Part shown: in pieces, positions 21,501 through 33,592 of the stretch
Layout of the letters: every line of letters begins with the position of its first letter
Position numbering within the stretch: position 1 is the stretch's first letter
Assembly (NCBI GenBank): GCA_014825775.1
Contig: MVAQ01000185.1
Span: 1-43,348 of the forward strand
Direction: 5' to 3'
Source of the DNA: Krasilnikovozyma curviuscula
Lineage: Eukaryota > Basidiomycota > Tremellomycetes > Cystofilobasidiales > Mrakiaceae
DNA: 43,348 nucleotides
The notes under the pieces: model-generated
Databases searched by the model: none
What the model saw: only the letters and a program-made list of their open reading frames with translations
What the model was told of the DNA's origin: nothing
Program-made: the position numbers and the translations under genes

Positions 21501-24500
21501 GTACAGGAGCAGAAGGTTTAAAAATATCCTTTGAAGATTTTGAGGGTGTTGAAGAGTCCTTTGCGGGAGTAGAACCAAAAGCAGCAAACGGGCTCGGCTT
21601 GTCGGAAGATGGAAACCCACCAAAGGGATTGGGCGCTGTTGATTTCGCAGTTGATCCGAAAGCAGATTCTATTGATGGTGCTTGGGATCCAGTAGGAATC
21701 GATGAGGACCCAAACATGGATGCGAATGGTGATGGTTGTGCAGCTGGATCCGCAGTCACAACGAAAGACAATGGAGAAGCTGGTTTCGAAGCTGGAGCGG
21801 TTGTCGACTTTGTAGGTGACTCTGGCCGGGGAGTGTCGCAAGCGATACATTTCTCTTTGTCGTCTGGACTCGTCAGAGTACACTCTGGACACACCCACCC
21901 GCCGTCCTTCTCAGTGGGCTTCATACCTGCAGCGCCCCAGTTGAAACCAGTAGGTGCAGCAGCAGTTGGGGTTGGGGTTGGGGTTTTGAAAGACGAGGTT
22001 CCTGGTCGTGGTCCGTCACAAGCAATACACTTGTCCTTGTCATCCGGGCTCGTGAGAGTGCATGCTGGACATTCCCAACCAGCCTTCTTTGCCATAGGTT
22101 TTATTCCCGCAGCTGACCAGTTGAATCCACTTGTCGAAGTAGTAGGAGCAGGTGCTTGAGAGGGAATAGTGATAGATGATAACGAAGTCGACTTGGAACG
22201 CGGTGTGTCACAAGCAATACATTTCTCTTTATCGTCTGGACTCGTAAGGGTGCAGACTGGACATTCCCAGCCTGCTTTCTTATCAAGAGGCTTGAACCCA
22301 GCAGCAGCAAAATTAAAGCCACCTGTATCAGAGACCGTAACATTGGTTTCTGATTTGGGTAGAGTTGGTTCTGTTGAAGGTGACAGTGGAGCGTCAATAG
22401 CTGTAGACTTGGGAGTTTCTTCAGTCGGAGTAGCAACGACAGGTGCTGGGTCTTCTTTTTGCTTCTCCGTGACTTCGGATACATCAGAAAGAATAGGTTC
22501 AACAATCTCTTCGACTTTGACTTCTGGTTCAGATGCAGGCTGGACGTCAGGTTCCGCCGCGGGCGCTAGAGCATCTTTGATTGGTGGAGGTGATTCAACA
22601 GAAGATGGTGCAACTTCTTCTAACGTTTCCAATGTCGGTGAAGGTGACGTCTCGACAAGGGTCAATGGTTCCTCACCATCAGCGGGAGGAGTCGTAAGGG
22701 ACGCGGCAGAATCCAATCCGAGGCCACCAAACGAGAACGAGCTTGTCGGATCAACGGCGACGGCGGGTGTCGAATGATCCATTAACGGCGATTCGGGGGT
22801 TGTGAGCGGTGCAGGGGGAGGAGCAACGACAGGTTCAGAGGTGGAGAGTGTGCTTCTCGCAGAGGAGAAAGCGCCGAATCCGCCGGCGGATGTTGGTGTG
22901 AAGGATGATTTGGCCGAAGGGGTAGAGGAACCAAATGCGGATGGAGTACCGATTGAGGAACTGGAGGGTTGACCAAATGCGGAGGGTGTACTGAACAACG
23001 ACGATGAGGATGCTGAAGCTCCAAAAACAGACGGTTGGCCAAATGCAGAGGTCGTTGTAGAAACTGCCGGTGATGAAGAAGCTCCGAAAACAGATGTTTG
23101 GCCAAACGCCGTCGACGCTCCAAATGGCGAAGAAGTGGCTGGTTTAGGAAGAGGCGTGGTTGAGGGTGTCCCAAACGCAACGGGTGCGTCAGTCTTGACT
23201 CCAAACCCTGTGAATCCCGACCCTCCACTACCAAGGACAGACTTGCTCTCATCTTTGGTTTGATCTGCTTTAACAGCAGGAGTCGGCGAGCCAAACGCAG
23301 GGGAGGATGAGGCAGAGAACGCACCGAACCCCCCTGACGAGGAGGGCGCTGAGAACGGCTTGGGCGCGGCACCCGAACCAAAAGCTGATGGGGAACCAAA
23401 TGCTGATGGCTGGCCGAATGCCGAGGTCTTTCCGAAGGAAGACGTAGCGCCAAACGCTGGCGCTGGTGCTGACTTTAGGTTGGCTGGTTGCTGTGTCGGC
23501 GCTGCAGCTGCTGAGCTACCGAAGGCTGACGGTTGACCGAAAGCAGATGACTTGCCAAAAGGAGAGGAACTCTGCACTGTTGATGACGTTGCAGATTGTC
23601 CAAACGAAGAAGGCTGACCGAAGGCTGTTGAGGCGCCAAACGGTGATGAGGCAGTCGTTGTCGATGCAGGTGAAGCAGTCGAAGAAGGCGGTGGGGTACC
23701 AAAGGCTGTCGGTTTCGAGAAGGCACCAAATCCTCCAGATGAAGATGATGGTGTCGAAACGAACGCACTTGAGCCTCCAGGTTTGACTGCAGGTGTTCCG
23801 AACGCAGATGGAGCACCAAACGCGGATTGTTGACCAAAAGCTGAAGGCTGACCGAATGCTGAGGTCGTTCCAAACGTGGATGGAGTCCCAAACGTTGAAG
23901 CAGAAGCAGAAGTTGTGCTCCCAAACGCAGAAGACGATGGTTGACCAAAGGACGACGACGCCCCAAACGCAGGCGTTTTCACAGGAGTTGTGGATGGTGA
24001 CGAGGTTGCACCGAACGCTGAAGGTATCGCGGATAATGCTGACGTGACGGGAGTTGTAGAATTTGAGGAGCTCGAGCTTGAGAAAGACCCAAATCCACCA
24101 GCCGCCAGAGGAGCTGCTGCTGGTCGCGTCGGTGTCTGTTGTGGATTTAGACCTGCGGCTGAAGAAAACGCTGTATCTCGAGAGTGAACTCCAGGATAAG
24201 GACCACCCTAATACAAGTTGAGTAAGTTTTACAGAGTCCATGCAATAAACTGGATGTCTCCGAGACTTACCTCAGCCCAAACGACGTCCCACACTGCAAC
24301 AACACCTGCTGACGTATAAACGCACAACCTCGGTACGCCCTCCAAATCGCTCAATTCCACGCCACCCTGCATACCCCTTTTGAATCCTTGCGTACTTCTC
24401 AAATCAATATCCAATCCCAAAGGGGAAACATCCTCGTCTTTCTCATGCATTGGCAGGATCCCCCTCGCAGTCTCGTCCAGACTTAAGCACTCCCACTTTG

Positions 24501-25979
24501 CCCCTGCACCTTCGGTAGAGAGGACACCGATAGAAGGTGATGCGGCCATCGTCTCGAATACCACCTTGCGCTTCGCCGGGCCCCAGTCTTTGAGGAACGA
24601 CCACCAGCGATAGCCCTCGCGCTCACGGATCCCGAACGCGGGGGACGGGTCGAGGAAGTGGGTGTAGGTTAATTGGCGGTGGGGTGTGGATTTTGAAGGC
24701 CGCTGGATGGCGTAAAGCTCGTGTGCATGCTCGGGCTCAGATGGAATTGACGTCGGAAGGTTGTATGAGACTAGAAAGAGGTCGTTTTCCATCCACAAAA
24801 CTGAGTTGACTGATAAACCACAGCAAGAAAACGATGATTTAATTTTGGCTTGAATTTGGAAACCTCGAGGAAGTCGTGGGGTTTTTTGATAGACCTACCG
24901 TAATACTCCTCGTCCAACCCACTCGGCTTGTCAATCCTGCCCTTCTCCACCCCACTCCCATCAAACAGTACGAGCTCTCCCTGCGCATTTCCAAGAACTA
25001 TCTGCTTCCCCTTCTGGCTCCAACATGCAGCTCTCCACTCGCCAGGTACGCGGACGGGCGTCCCAGGCGAGGTCACGTCGATAATTGAGAGCGTTGTTGC
25101 GGTGAGGGAAGCAACGAGGTTGGGCAACGCGGACGGATTCGGGAGAAGGGAGAGGATGGTGGAGCCTGGCGTTATTGAAGGGATCCTTTGTGATGGTGAA
25201 AGCTACGTCCAACCAGTCATTGTCAGTTTCTGAGTGTCCACGGACGAGGCGAAAAAACGCAGCGAGTGACGCACATTCGATCCATCAATAACTCCTTTCA
25301 AGTTGAATACTGCTATTGAGCCTTCAATATCAGACACGACGACAAATTCTTCTTCGCTAGCTAGTTGTATCCACACGATCCTGTTGCCCCCGAGAGAAAC
25401 CGTTTGCAGAGGTGTCGAGGTGGGTGTCGTTCGAGGGGGTGACGATTTCAAGGTGGAAGACAACGAAGCAAGGGAATGGACAGTGAATGCTACGATCCAA
25501 TAAAAGAGAAGCGGTCAGTCCAGAGTTAAATATTGACACTTGGGTGAGTAGAGTTTTCCTTTCCTCGCTGGTGGAACTCACATGAATTTCCTCCAGCAAT
25601 ACAAACGCCATGCCTATTGCTGATGACAAAGAGGTTACACGAGCCAGGTAAGCCATCGAGATCGACGGGCTCATTCAGTCGAGCGTGTACATCCAGGGAA
25701 GGCTTCACCAGACTCAACCACTGCGAGAGCAATTTCTTCATCAGCGAGAGGGACACAGAGGAGAGGAGAGAAACTCACAGGAGCATCCACTTCTTCCCCT
25801 TCGATATCTATAGTAGAGGAAGAGGCTGTGGGTTCTACAGACAGAGCTGAGAACATGCTGCAGGTGGCGAGATTCGACCAAAGTCGACAGGTGAGTGAGG
25901 CAGGAGGGAATCTGGCAGGACGAGGCGTTGATTTTTCTGCTCCAGATGAGGCGTCGCGCTGGGACAGATGAGATGACAT
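18583..25979 (-). CDS. NUP159: FG nucleoporin of the Nup159/Nup214 type with RanBP2 zinc fingers
   Basis: A cytoplasmic-side nuclear pore protein that in yeast and animals docks the mRNA-export helicase Dbp5. The N-terminal part (about 24250-25979, several exons) reads like a seven-bladed beta-propeller: WSNLATCSMFSAL, NLFVISNRHGVCIAGG, EEFVVVSDIEGSIAVFNL, CWSQKGKQIVLGNAQGELVLF, VLWMENDLFLVSYN. One exon of 3765 nt (20443-24207, 1255 codons) encodes the FG domain, mostly SAFG/SVFG/GGFG repeats, interrupted by three RanBP2-type zinc fingers and a second FG block. After a further Ala/Pro-rich stretch, exons at about 19800-20400 give an alpha-helical coiled-coil segment (LQSLMLT, EHVENRERLLKTSQ, VQQLEKCVKDLKQ), the place where Nup159/214 binds its Nup82/88 partners. 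The C-terminus (18583-18855) is very acidic and ends DDPRPSKR-stop. Confidence in an FG nucleoporin is very high; Nup159/214 rests on the propeller, FG, coiled-coil order. Confidence 0.85.
21830..22280 (-). other. NUP159: Three RanBP2-type zinc fingers in NUP159
   Basis: Three copies of GW-x-CP-x-CTLTSPDD-K-x-KCIACD, spaced about 61 residues apart, at roughly 22199-22276, 22015-22090 and 21830-21905. Each has the C-x2-C-x10-C-x2-C ligand pattern of RanBP2 fingers. Each is preceded by a repeated FNWxAAGxKPxxKxxG lead-in, so whole modules were duplicated. In animals such fingers (Nup153, Nup358) bind Ran-GDP. Confidence 0.9.
22900..24207 (-). repeat. NUP159: FG-repeat array (SAFG/SVFG type) inside NUP159
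   Basis: Dozens of short units of the form (Q/G/T)-(P/S/T)-S-x-F-G repeat through this stretch, encoded by variants of the same 20-30 nt pattern (SAFGQP, TAFGTP, SSFG). These unfolded repeats bind transport receptors. At DNA level the repetition is imperfect, with many synonymous changes. Confidence 0.9.
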
Positions 25980-26137
25980 GGATCGAGTTCAGATAAGAAG
26001 AAAGTAGCTAATAATCATTGGCTGTTATTGAGAAATGAGCGCTGGTCTGGCGTATAGAAAGGATGCAACAAAAGATTAACTGATCGATACGATGTTAGAC
26101 TACAAATACAAGTTTCTTTGGAACGGTTCCATATCAT

Positions 26138-27126
26138 CTACTCTTCGTCTTCCTCTTCCTCTTCCTCTTCAGCATCATCATCTTCAGCCTCATCTTCAGC
26201 AGCCTCTTTGTTCCTCTTCCTCGTCGCAGCTGCCTTCTTCGCAGCAACCTGGCGTCTCGCCTTCTTCTCATCATTAGTTGGAGCTGCTTCAGCCTTGGTC
26301 TTCTTCGAAACAGGTTCAACTTTGGATTTACTGAAAGAAATGGGAGGAGGGGAATGTCATCAGTGGAACTGCAGGGCATTACAGTCGGTGGTGGAACTGG
26401 CGCTCACTTGGTCGACTTCCTTTTCTTTCCGACCGTCTCTTCGTCTTCTTCATCACCCTCATCATCTTCATCATCTTCATCAGCTTGTTCATCTCCATCT
26501 TCCTCATCGTCGTCGTCAGCATCAGCTGCTTCCTCCTTCGCTTCCTCTTTCTTTGCCTTTACATCTTCCTTCTTTGTCTTCTTCGCCTCTTCCTCCTCCT
26601 CCTCATCATCGTCATCCTCATGCTTCTTCTTCTTATTATCTACACCATCGAGTTCATGGGCAAGTTTGATAACATTGCTCTGTCGTGGCGGATCGAAGCG
26701 ATCAGTGGAGCTCTTTGCTGGGCATCGACGACGGAACAGAAACTCACGCCTTTAGGGTTCTTGATCTTGACAGCAGGATCCTTCTCCTCTGGAAAGTCGG
26801 AAACATAAAATCAATTAAATCGTCTTTTCCCTTCTCCGGAGAAGGGAAAAGATGGACGTACCACCATGTCGAGAGACTGAATTCCCATTCTTCGTCTCGA
26901 TCGAGGCGTCCCCTTCGACCACCTATTGATCTTTCTCATCAGCATGATCGTACGAGTTGAAAGAGATATGGACATACCCCAGTAACTTCCCCAACAGGGT
27001 GACTAGCTCCCCATTTCCACCTACAATAATTGAAGAATTCAGCTAGCGTTTCTCCCACAAGGAGAATAGAAAACAAACTGCTTACGATACCTCATCTCCT
27101 TTTTTTGGCATATTTCCTGAAGTCAT
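26138..27126 (-). CDS. Hva1-TUDOR domain protein with acidic/basic low-complexity tail
   Basis: The N-terminus carries a small TUDOR-like fold (Pfam Hva1_TUDOR, named after a Cryptococcus hypervirulence-associated protein): MPKKGDEVSWKWGASHPVG, then EVTGVVEGDASIETKNG, SVSRHG, EKDPAVKIKNPKGSNVIKL and AHELDGV. These are joined from five exons with clean GT-AG borders: Met at 27126, a TC|G junction at the Ser of VSWKW, and acceptors at about 26919 and 26787. The rest is alternating Lys-rich and Asp/Glu-rich low complexity (EEEEEEAKKTKKEDVKAKK, then KKAAATRKRNKEA), ending in an acidic run at stop 26138-26140. The tail has nuclear-localisation-like KKRK clusters and looks like a chromatin- or RNA-associated protein. 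The molecular role of the domain is poorly known. Confidence 0.85.
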
Positions 27127-27530
27127 CTCGCTATTCTGTTCTTGTGAGGATTTAAAGTTGGAGTGATGGTTCGAAGCAACTGGGGAGATCGGAAGATCGC
27201 GAAGGATCTTATGTTGCTCCACTCTCGCACTCGACCTCGTCATCGCGATTTCTTACATAGACGGATTTCAAATATAGCGAGAGATTGTTTGATTTTATTA
27301 AGATAAAATGAGTCTCAGAATCTTTTTAGATTTCTTGGAGGGATGTTATTCGAAAGCCAGCACTTATTTACATCTTTGTTTTCATTTCCATCGCTAACAG
27401 CGGCACCCTTACCGATCGCCTCGGCTGAAGTCAAAGGTACGATGCATATGGACAAAATTGGTCGTGAGATGACTAGCGCAACAAAAATTGTTCAGAGTGA
27501 AGAAGAAGGAAAAATGTTGTGGGAAGGAAG
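27127..27530. other. Intergenic: Hva1 gene promoter and ABC gene 3' flank
   Basis: 404 bp between two minus-strand genes. It is A/T-rich around 27280-27330 and has no coding pattern with a recognisable product. The promoter of the Hva1-type gene must lie here. Confidence 0.35.
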
Positions 27531-30500
27531 CTAGTCAGCCTTTGCAGACTTCGACTTCTTACTTCGAGCCTTCATGAGGACGAAGACGAAGCTATGAAAA
27601 TGCGACTCGAGAACCACTCAGCATTTTATACCAGATGGTATAGATTACAGAAAACTGAAAGTTGTACTCACGCGTAAGAAGAAAGACAGAAGAGTGCAGT
27701 GATACCGATCTAACAACGCGGCAAGATAGATGTCGTCAGCAATAAGCGACTGGATTAAACGGCGGGAGTTGGTGACTTACATCCCGGTATCCGTAGTAGT
27801 GCTCCAGCAAGTTTCTGGCTTGTAAGAATTCACTTCCCTGGCTGTACATACAGTACAAACATTCTTCGATTACAGAGATTCTACTGTTAGTACAGTACTT
27901 CGCATCTCCTACAAGGTATCTAGAAGATCATGCTTACCAGTCGTATTGGAAGGATCAGAGACGTACCCAGGGAAGTTCATCATATACTTCTCCAGGTACT
28001 GCCCGCAGTTCTGTCCCGCCGGGGGTGTAAATCGCGCCATCTCCTCTTCTTGACATTGAACCTTCACGTCCCAAATAGGAAACACTAGCATGGCACCCAT
28101 GAGATAGCTGAAGGGATTTAACCAGTATAGCCAATACCTCCAGAAAACAGTGATCTGTGAGTAAGGGACAAAGACGCCGGAGAAGGAGACGAGGACGCCG
28201 ATGAGAAGCGGGTTGATGAGCGCCGCAAAGGTGGCATTCGGCGCGTATGCAGCAACAAACTGTCCAATTCCTGTGTAGAGGAACTCGTAACTAATGCAAA
28301 TAATTATTCCATTTAGTACAAAATCCTAAAAGCAGTGTTCGCTGAAGAAACTCACAGAACCATCTCCAAAAAGACTGGACCTGCAACACGTGGCGAGAAG
28401 CTAAATCCTACAACCGGGTACCAGCACGCCCAGTACAGCAGAGCTAGATGAATCTAAATTAGCACTGTGCAGATATTAGTAATAGTGCGCACTTACCACA
28501 AACAAGCAAGTAAGGAACTTCTGCGACGATCTCGCCGAAGATGAACGCCCACCACGAGTAAAGCTTGGCCTTCTTCTCTCGAGCTTCAAAGATGTCTCTG
28601 TTGGCGATAAACTTTGGTTGAGTTTGAGCAATAACTCCAGGAGCGACGAAGATGAACTAGATGAGGAGATACCTCAGCCCTGCCTGTTACATATGAGGAA
28701 TATCGTGGCGATAACTTACAGAGAAGACGGTAAACAGTCTGTTTTGAACATCCTGATAGTTGTTTCCAATCATCCAGAATGAAAAACCGTTGAAAAGTGC
28801 TGATCCAATATGCAGCATCACCTTATTCATCACATACTCGGTGTCCCTAAACATCTGCGTCGATGCCCTCTGGAGCACGAGTCTGAACTGCATCAGCATC
28901 GTAGAGGCGTACTCCGAGTTATCTAAATCGAGAGGCTTTGAGGAGCGTTCGTTAATCAGAGATGTAATTTCCGAGTCGAGATCTTTGGCGTGTTGTGAGT
29001 TGGACCATGCTTCCGCCCAGTCACTCTTGCCGCCCTTGTTGCCAGAAACAACATCGCTGTATTTAAGACGTTTTCAGAGGCGATTCGATAATAAGACAAG
29101 GGATATGTGAAGACCTACATCATAAACTCAGCAAGGTTGACATCTTCGGGATGTTCAACGCCATTTTCCTGGAAGTAATCTCGCAACTTGTCGATCTTGC
29201 CAAAATAGACAGTTTTTCCGCCTGCTTTGAGGAGGAGAAGAGAATCAAATTCTGCAAATCTATTGAGTCGAGAAGTTAGTCAAGGGTGAGCAAAACATGT
29301 AGCCTTACTGACTTACAAAGATGCAGATGGTTGATGGACTATTAAACAAAAGGGAAGTTAGTAAGGTATGCAGCGTATAAAGAGCGCACTTCAGACCTAC
29401 TAGTACATAGAACAGCTTGACCAGCATCAACTAGTTTACGCAAGAACTGAACAATGAGGAAAGACGATTGACCATCTCTGAAAATTCAAAGACCTAAGTC
29501 AGCAAGGAATCGGGGTGTTAGCAGCAGGAGAGTGTCACCCACAGTCCAGAAGTTGGTTCGTCCAAGAAGAGTAACTTTGGCTTGGATACAAGTTCGACAC
29601 CGATGGTCAACCTCTTTCTTTGCTCGATGTCGAGACCTGCGCCAGGGAGACCAACGAGCGCGTCTTGTAAATCGTGAAGTTCCAGCTGGTAGCCAGCCAA
29701 CGAAGGGCCAGTCAGTGGAGGGCAAAGCAGTTGTATAAATACAAAACTACTGACCAAATCAATAATAGTGTCAACATAGGCGAGCTTCTCCTTGTTCGGT
29801 GTGTCTCTCGGCTGTCGGAGGAGAGCGCTGAACTCCAAAGCCTCCCTGACAGTAGCCTGAGGAAGGTGGATGTCGAGCTGTTCGCAGTATCCCGTGGTTC
29901 TTTGGAAGGAGAGGGGAATTGGTTTGCCATCGACCAAGACTTCGCCAGTGATCTCTCCGTCATCTTTCCGTTGAGCTAGGACATCAAGAAGAGTCGTTTT
30001 ACCTGCACCAGAAGCTCCCATAAGCTGAGAAAACGCAAAGTGAGATCAAAAATAGCTTCTTCAGACCATGTTTGAAGATGTCTACTTGCAGCAGTCAGAG
30101 TACCAGGTTTGCAGTAGCCTGAGATCTGGCTCAGCAGCTTTAGGTCTTTACCACCTGCTTTTACAGTGTAGTCCAAATTTCTCCACTAGGATGAAGAAAA
30201 GACTTTGTTAGCAGATATTACTCCGGCTGGCAGATGCGCACTTACAGTAAAGATAGTACCCTCAGTGTGAATGTCGCTATCGCCAGTCTGACCTTCCTTC
30301 GAGTTTGGATTCTTCGGCTTTTCCGTGACGTGACGAGACAAAGATCCTTCTTCCTCATCCCGGGGCCCGTCACCGTGTTCAGCCGCGTCCTTCATGAACT
30401 TGTTTCCTCCACCGCGTTTGTATAGGAGGATCGATTTCGACGCTCCAGCGGCTGGGAGTCGCTCGAAAACAATGACACACATCACTAATAGGAAAACCCA

Positions 30501-33500
30501 CCAGCCGAAGACAATTCCCAGGTTACGCCAGAGATGAGCACGTGTGAACGAAAGGGTGGATTCGAGGTAGACTTGACCGAGTACAGTGGTTGAGTCCTGG
30601 CAAGTAGCAAATGGTGATCAGTTAGCCTTACAATTGCATGTGACAAATGAAGCGAACCTCACCGATTCAGCTCCACCAATCGCGCAACCAGAGTTTTGAC
30701 CAGTAGTGTAACCAGGTCCATAGGGAACGAGGTACGGACTGATGCATTCAAACTCCTGTCCAGTGAACTCGTTCGCCATGAGAGCTTCCAGTGAGTAGTA
30801 AACTGGATTAATCCACCGCAACCAAGCGAACCACGGATGCATTGAGCTCTAGAAAGTAGAGAGAACAGAAATATACTCAGCTTTATTAATTCAAATTCAA
30901 TAACGTCAGTACTACTTTATAGAGTCACACACCTGATAAATGATGTATCCAGCGTATGTTACTAGAATAGAGAATGAGAGACCCGACCTGGAAGGCAGCT
31001 CATTACCATGACGCTTTCTTGAAAGGAATGAACTCGGGGTTGTTCAAATTGACTCACACTTTTGAAGCATTTTGGAAAGTTCCAAAGAGTCCCGCAACCA
31101 AACGGAACCATGCAGTCATTGTGGCCGTGTTGACAACAAGGAAGAAATAATAGATGAAGAAAGCTCCCGCTTCAAGCTTCAGGCCACACCTGTCACACAA
31201 AGAGGTCAAAAACTAAAAGAAAACCCTACGAGGAGAAGTTACCATACATGAAATAGACGATCACCGCGAAGATGGCAAGCTGGATAATGAAGATGGGGAG
31301 ATCTGCGATGGTTTGAGCAAGGACCAGAGAACCGGGGCGGTATAGAGAGTAGCTGCAGAAATCCGTGGACTCAGCATATAAAACGTAAATTATAGTGAAC
31401 CCTGGGCACTTACCCTTGATGTTTAGCAAGCACTTGACGACCTTCAAAAGCCGCTGTGGTTTCTGACAGACTGATCAAAGCAGGGAAAAGTAGAGACAAG
31501 AACATTGTACCACCTCTTGTGAACTATTAGGATTCAGGATGGTGTCAATGGTGAGGAGCAGACTTTGCCTATGGCCAATGCGGAAATACTTACAATTCCA
31601 CCGGTATTGAGAGGTCTATTAGAAGATCAAACTGTCAGTACAATCTTATACCATTCAGATCTCTTAAGACGACTCACAGAGCATAGAATAGAGACCCAAT
31701 AATCCAAGCTTGAATGAAGGTGGTAATCTGACGAGCCCAGAAGGTCTGCCAGTCTAGCCAACGGAGTTGGTACTCTCGAGCCAGAGCCGTTTGAACTTGG
31801 ATGAGAAGGTTGGTCTGAATGACAACGGGCACAAATTGAGTAAGAGTAATGTAAAAACAAGACAGATACAAGGTTCCTCACCGTGTAGGGAGATTTCTTT
31901 GGAGCACCTTTCCACTTCTCAGCGTTACATTGAGCGATCATCTCCTCCGTTTCCTCCTTTCGCAATTCTTCATCAGCGAGGTACTGTTCAAGTTCCTCAT
32001 CCATTCTTTTCTTGATCTCACTTCCCTTCCAACGCTCCACAAACTCGTCTACGGTAGTTGGGACGTCCTTTTCCTCAACTCCGTTCCTCAGTTTCCTTTC
32101 GCTTCTGACGGTGCATCCCGTCAAGTAGTCGGCGACGTTGGCACCCTTCATACACTCGAACCCAAGGCTCTCGAAGTACGACTGAGCTTCCTCTCTTGGA
32201 CCGAAGTATATTTCCCGCCCTTCAGCGATGACGATGACTTTGTTGAACTGCTTGAAGATCTGGTTACCAGCTTGGTATGCACAAGCGACGGAGGTCTTCT
32301 TTCCGACGTCGGTCGCGACTCGGAGAATTTGAGAAAAGGAGAGAGCGGTATTGGCATCGAGACCTCGAGTGGAGTTGTCATAGAAAGAGATGAGAGAACG
32401 GCGAGTGAAGACCTCTGAGATCGAGGTTCGTTTACGTTCACCACCACTAGAAGAAAGAGGCTTGTCAACGACGCTCGATCGGTAATCAATCGGTGATAGT
32501 AGACATACCTGACACCTCTGACATATTGATCACCAACCTTGGTGTCGATTGTATGCTCAAGCCCGAACATCCAGAGTAAATCTTTAAGCTGCTTCTCCCT
32601 GAACTCGGCCATCGAGGGATCCTTCAGCTCCTTTTCATTCCCGTCAGTACTCTTAGCTTTGGTTTCATTGTCTTTGTCTTTATTCATCTGCACGAGCGTT
32701 CCTCTGGCATGAGGTTGAGGAGTGCTATTGGCAAGGGCGAATCGGAGGGTCTGGCCGACCTTTAAGTTGGGATAATGAACTTCGTCCTCGCCGTTGAAAA
32801 TGACGTTGGATGTGTAAGGTTTGATGGTTTTGGGGGTGAGCTGAACAGTGGCAGCGATGAGGTTAGGAAGGATGTTGCAATAGAGCAGGGTAGCAGACTT
32901 GAGATCGCCGCAAATGTAACTCACGTTTCCGTAGTAGATCTCGCCTTCCACCTTCTTGAACCCATTGTGTAATCCAGATAAGCCCTTCAGGAGGGTAGTG
33001 GTACCAGATCCTGGACGTCCGAGCACAAGCAACATGTCACCTGCCCTAACTAAACCATTAATATCTCGGAGGATGTAGTTCTTCTTCTTCTTGTCGACTG
33101 CTGGAAGACGTCTCTTGTCCAAGATACCGGCGATCGGGTTGAACATGGAGCCGACTGTCGATGCGAAGACGACAGAAGATCCAGCACTACCAACGACGGA
33201 GAGGTTCTTCATAGCCAATGAGAGGCCATAGTTGGTAGGACTAGATGATAAGGACTTCTCTTTCTGTTACGGCAATTACGAAACAAGAGCATCTAGTGTC
33301 AAAATGGGGTTGTGGCGCACTGGACTCCGACGATACTCACCAGCAGTTGCTTCCTGTACAGAGCAATCTTCTCATCTTCAATATCTTCCAGTCCAGAAGC
33401 ATTCGACCCACTACCAAAACTACTGAACCTCCTGTCCTTCTCCTCCACATCAAAAACTTCCTCCCGATTCTTCTTGACTTTATGATTCTTCTTGAGATCG

Positions 33501-33592
33501 GCTGGTGTGAAGCTTTTTTCTTCATCGACGACAATGGTTTCATCTTGACTTCTCCCAGACGAAACTGATTGTGCTGAATTAGAGCCAGCCAT
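27531..33592 (-). CDS. PDR-type (ABCG) full-size ABC transporter, pleiotropic drug resistance family
   Basis: An ATP-driven plasma-membrane exporter of the fungal PDR family (Pdr5/Cdr1), in the order NBD1-TMD1-NBD2-TMD2, with many introns. Start: Met-Ala-Gly-Ser at 33592, then an acidic tail. NBD1 has the Walker [19 protein letters not shown] (about 32980-33030), an [12 protein letters not shown] signature and [12 protein letters not shown]. The Walker A Lys is replaced by Thr and the catalytic Glu by Asn, as is normal for the degenerate NBD1 of PDR pumps. NBD2 has an intact [17 protein letters not shown] (about 29950-30010), [12 protein letters not shown], an [13 protein letters not shown] signature and [11 protein letters not shown] (about 29530-29620). 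TMD1 lies about 30900-31900, with [15 protein letters not shown] and ADYLTG linkers before it, and TMD2 about 27600-28900. The C-terminus is Lys/Ser-rich ([18 protein letters not shown]). The substrate is unknown. Confidence 0.93.

Noticed and set aside
21218..22159. A 313-codon open frame on the plus strand opposite the nucleoporin
   Set aside because: It is antisense to the zinc-finger and FG part of NUP159. Its composition (Gly/Ala/Val-rich repeats) mirrors the sense repeats, and no family is recognised.
26148..26640. cttcct/catcat-rich tracts that look like simple repeats
   Set aside because: They encode the Glu/Asp runs of the Hva1-type protein and keep its reading frame.
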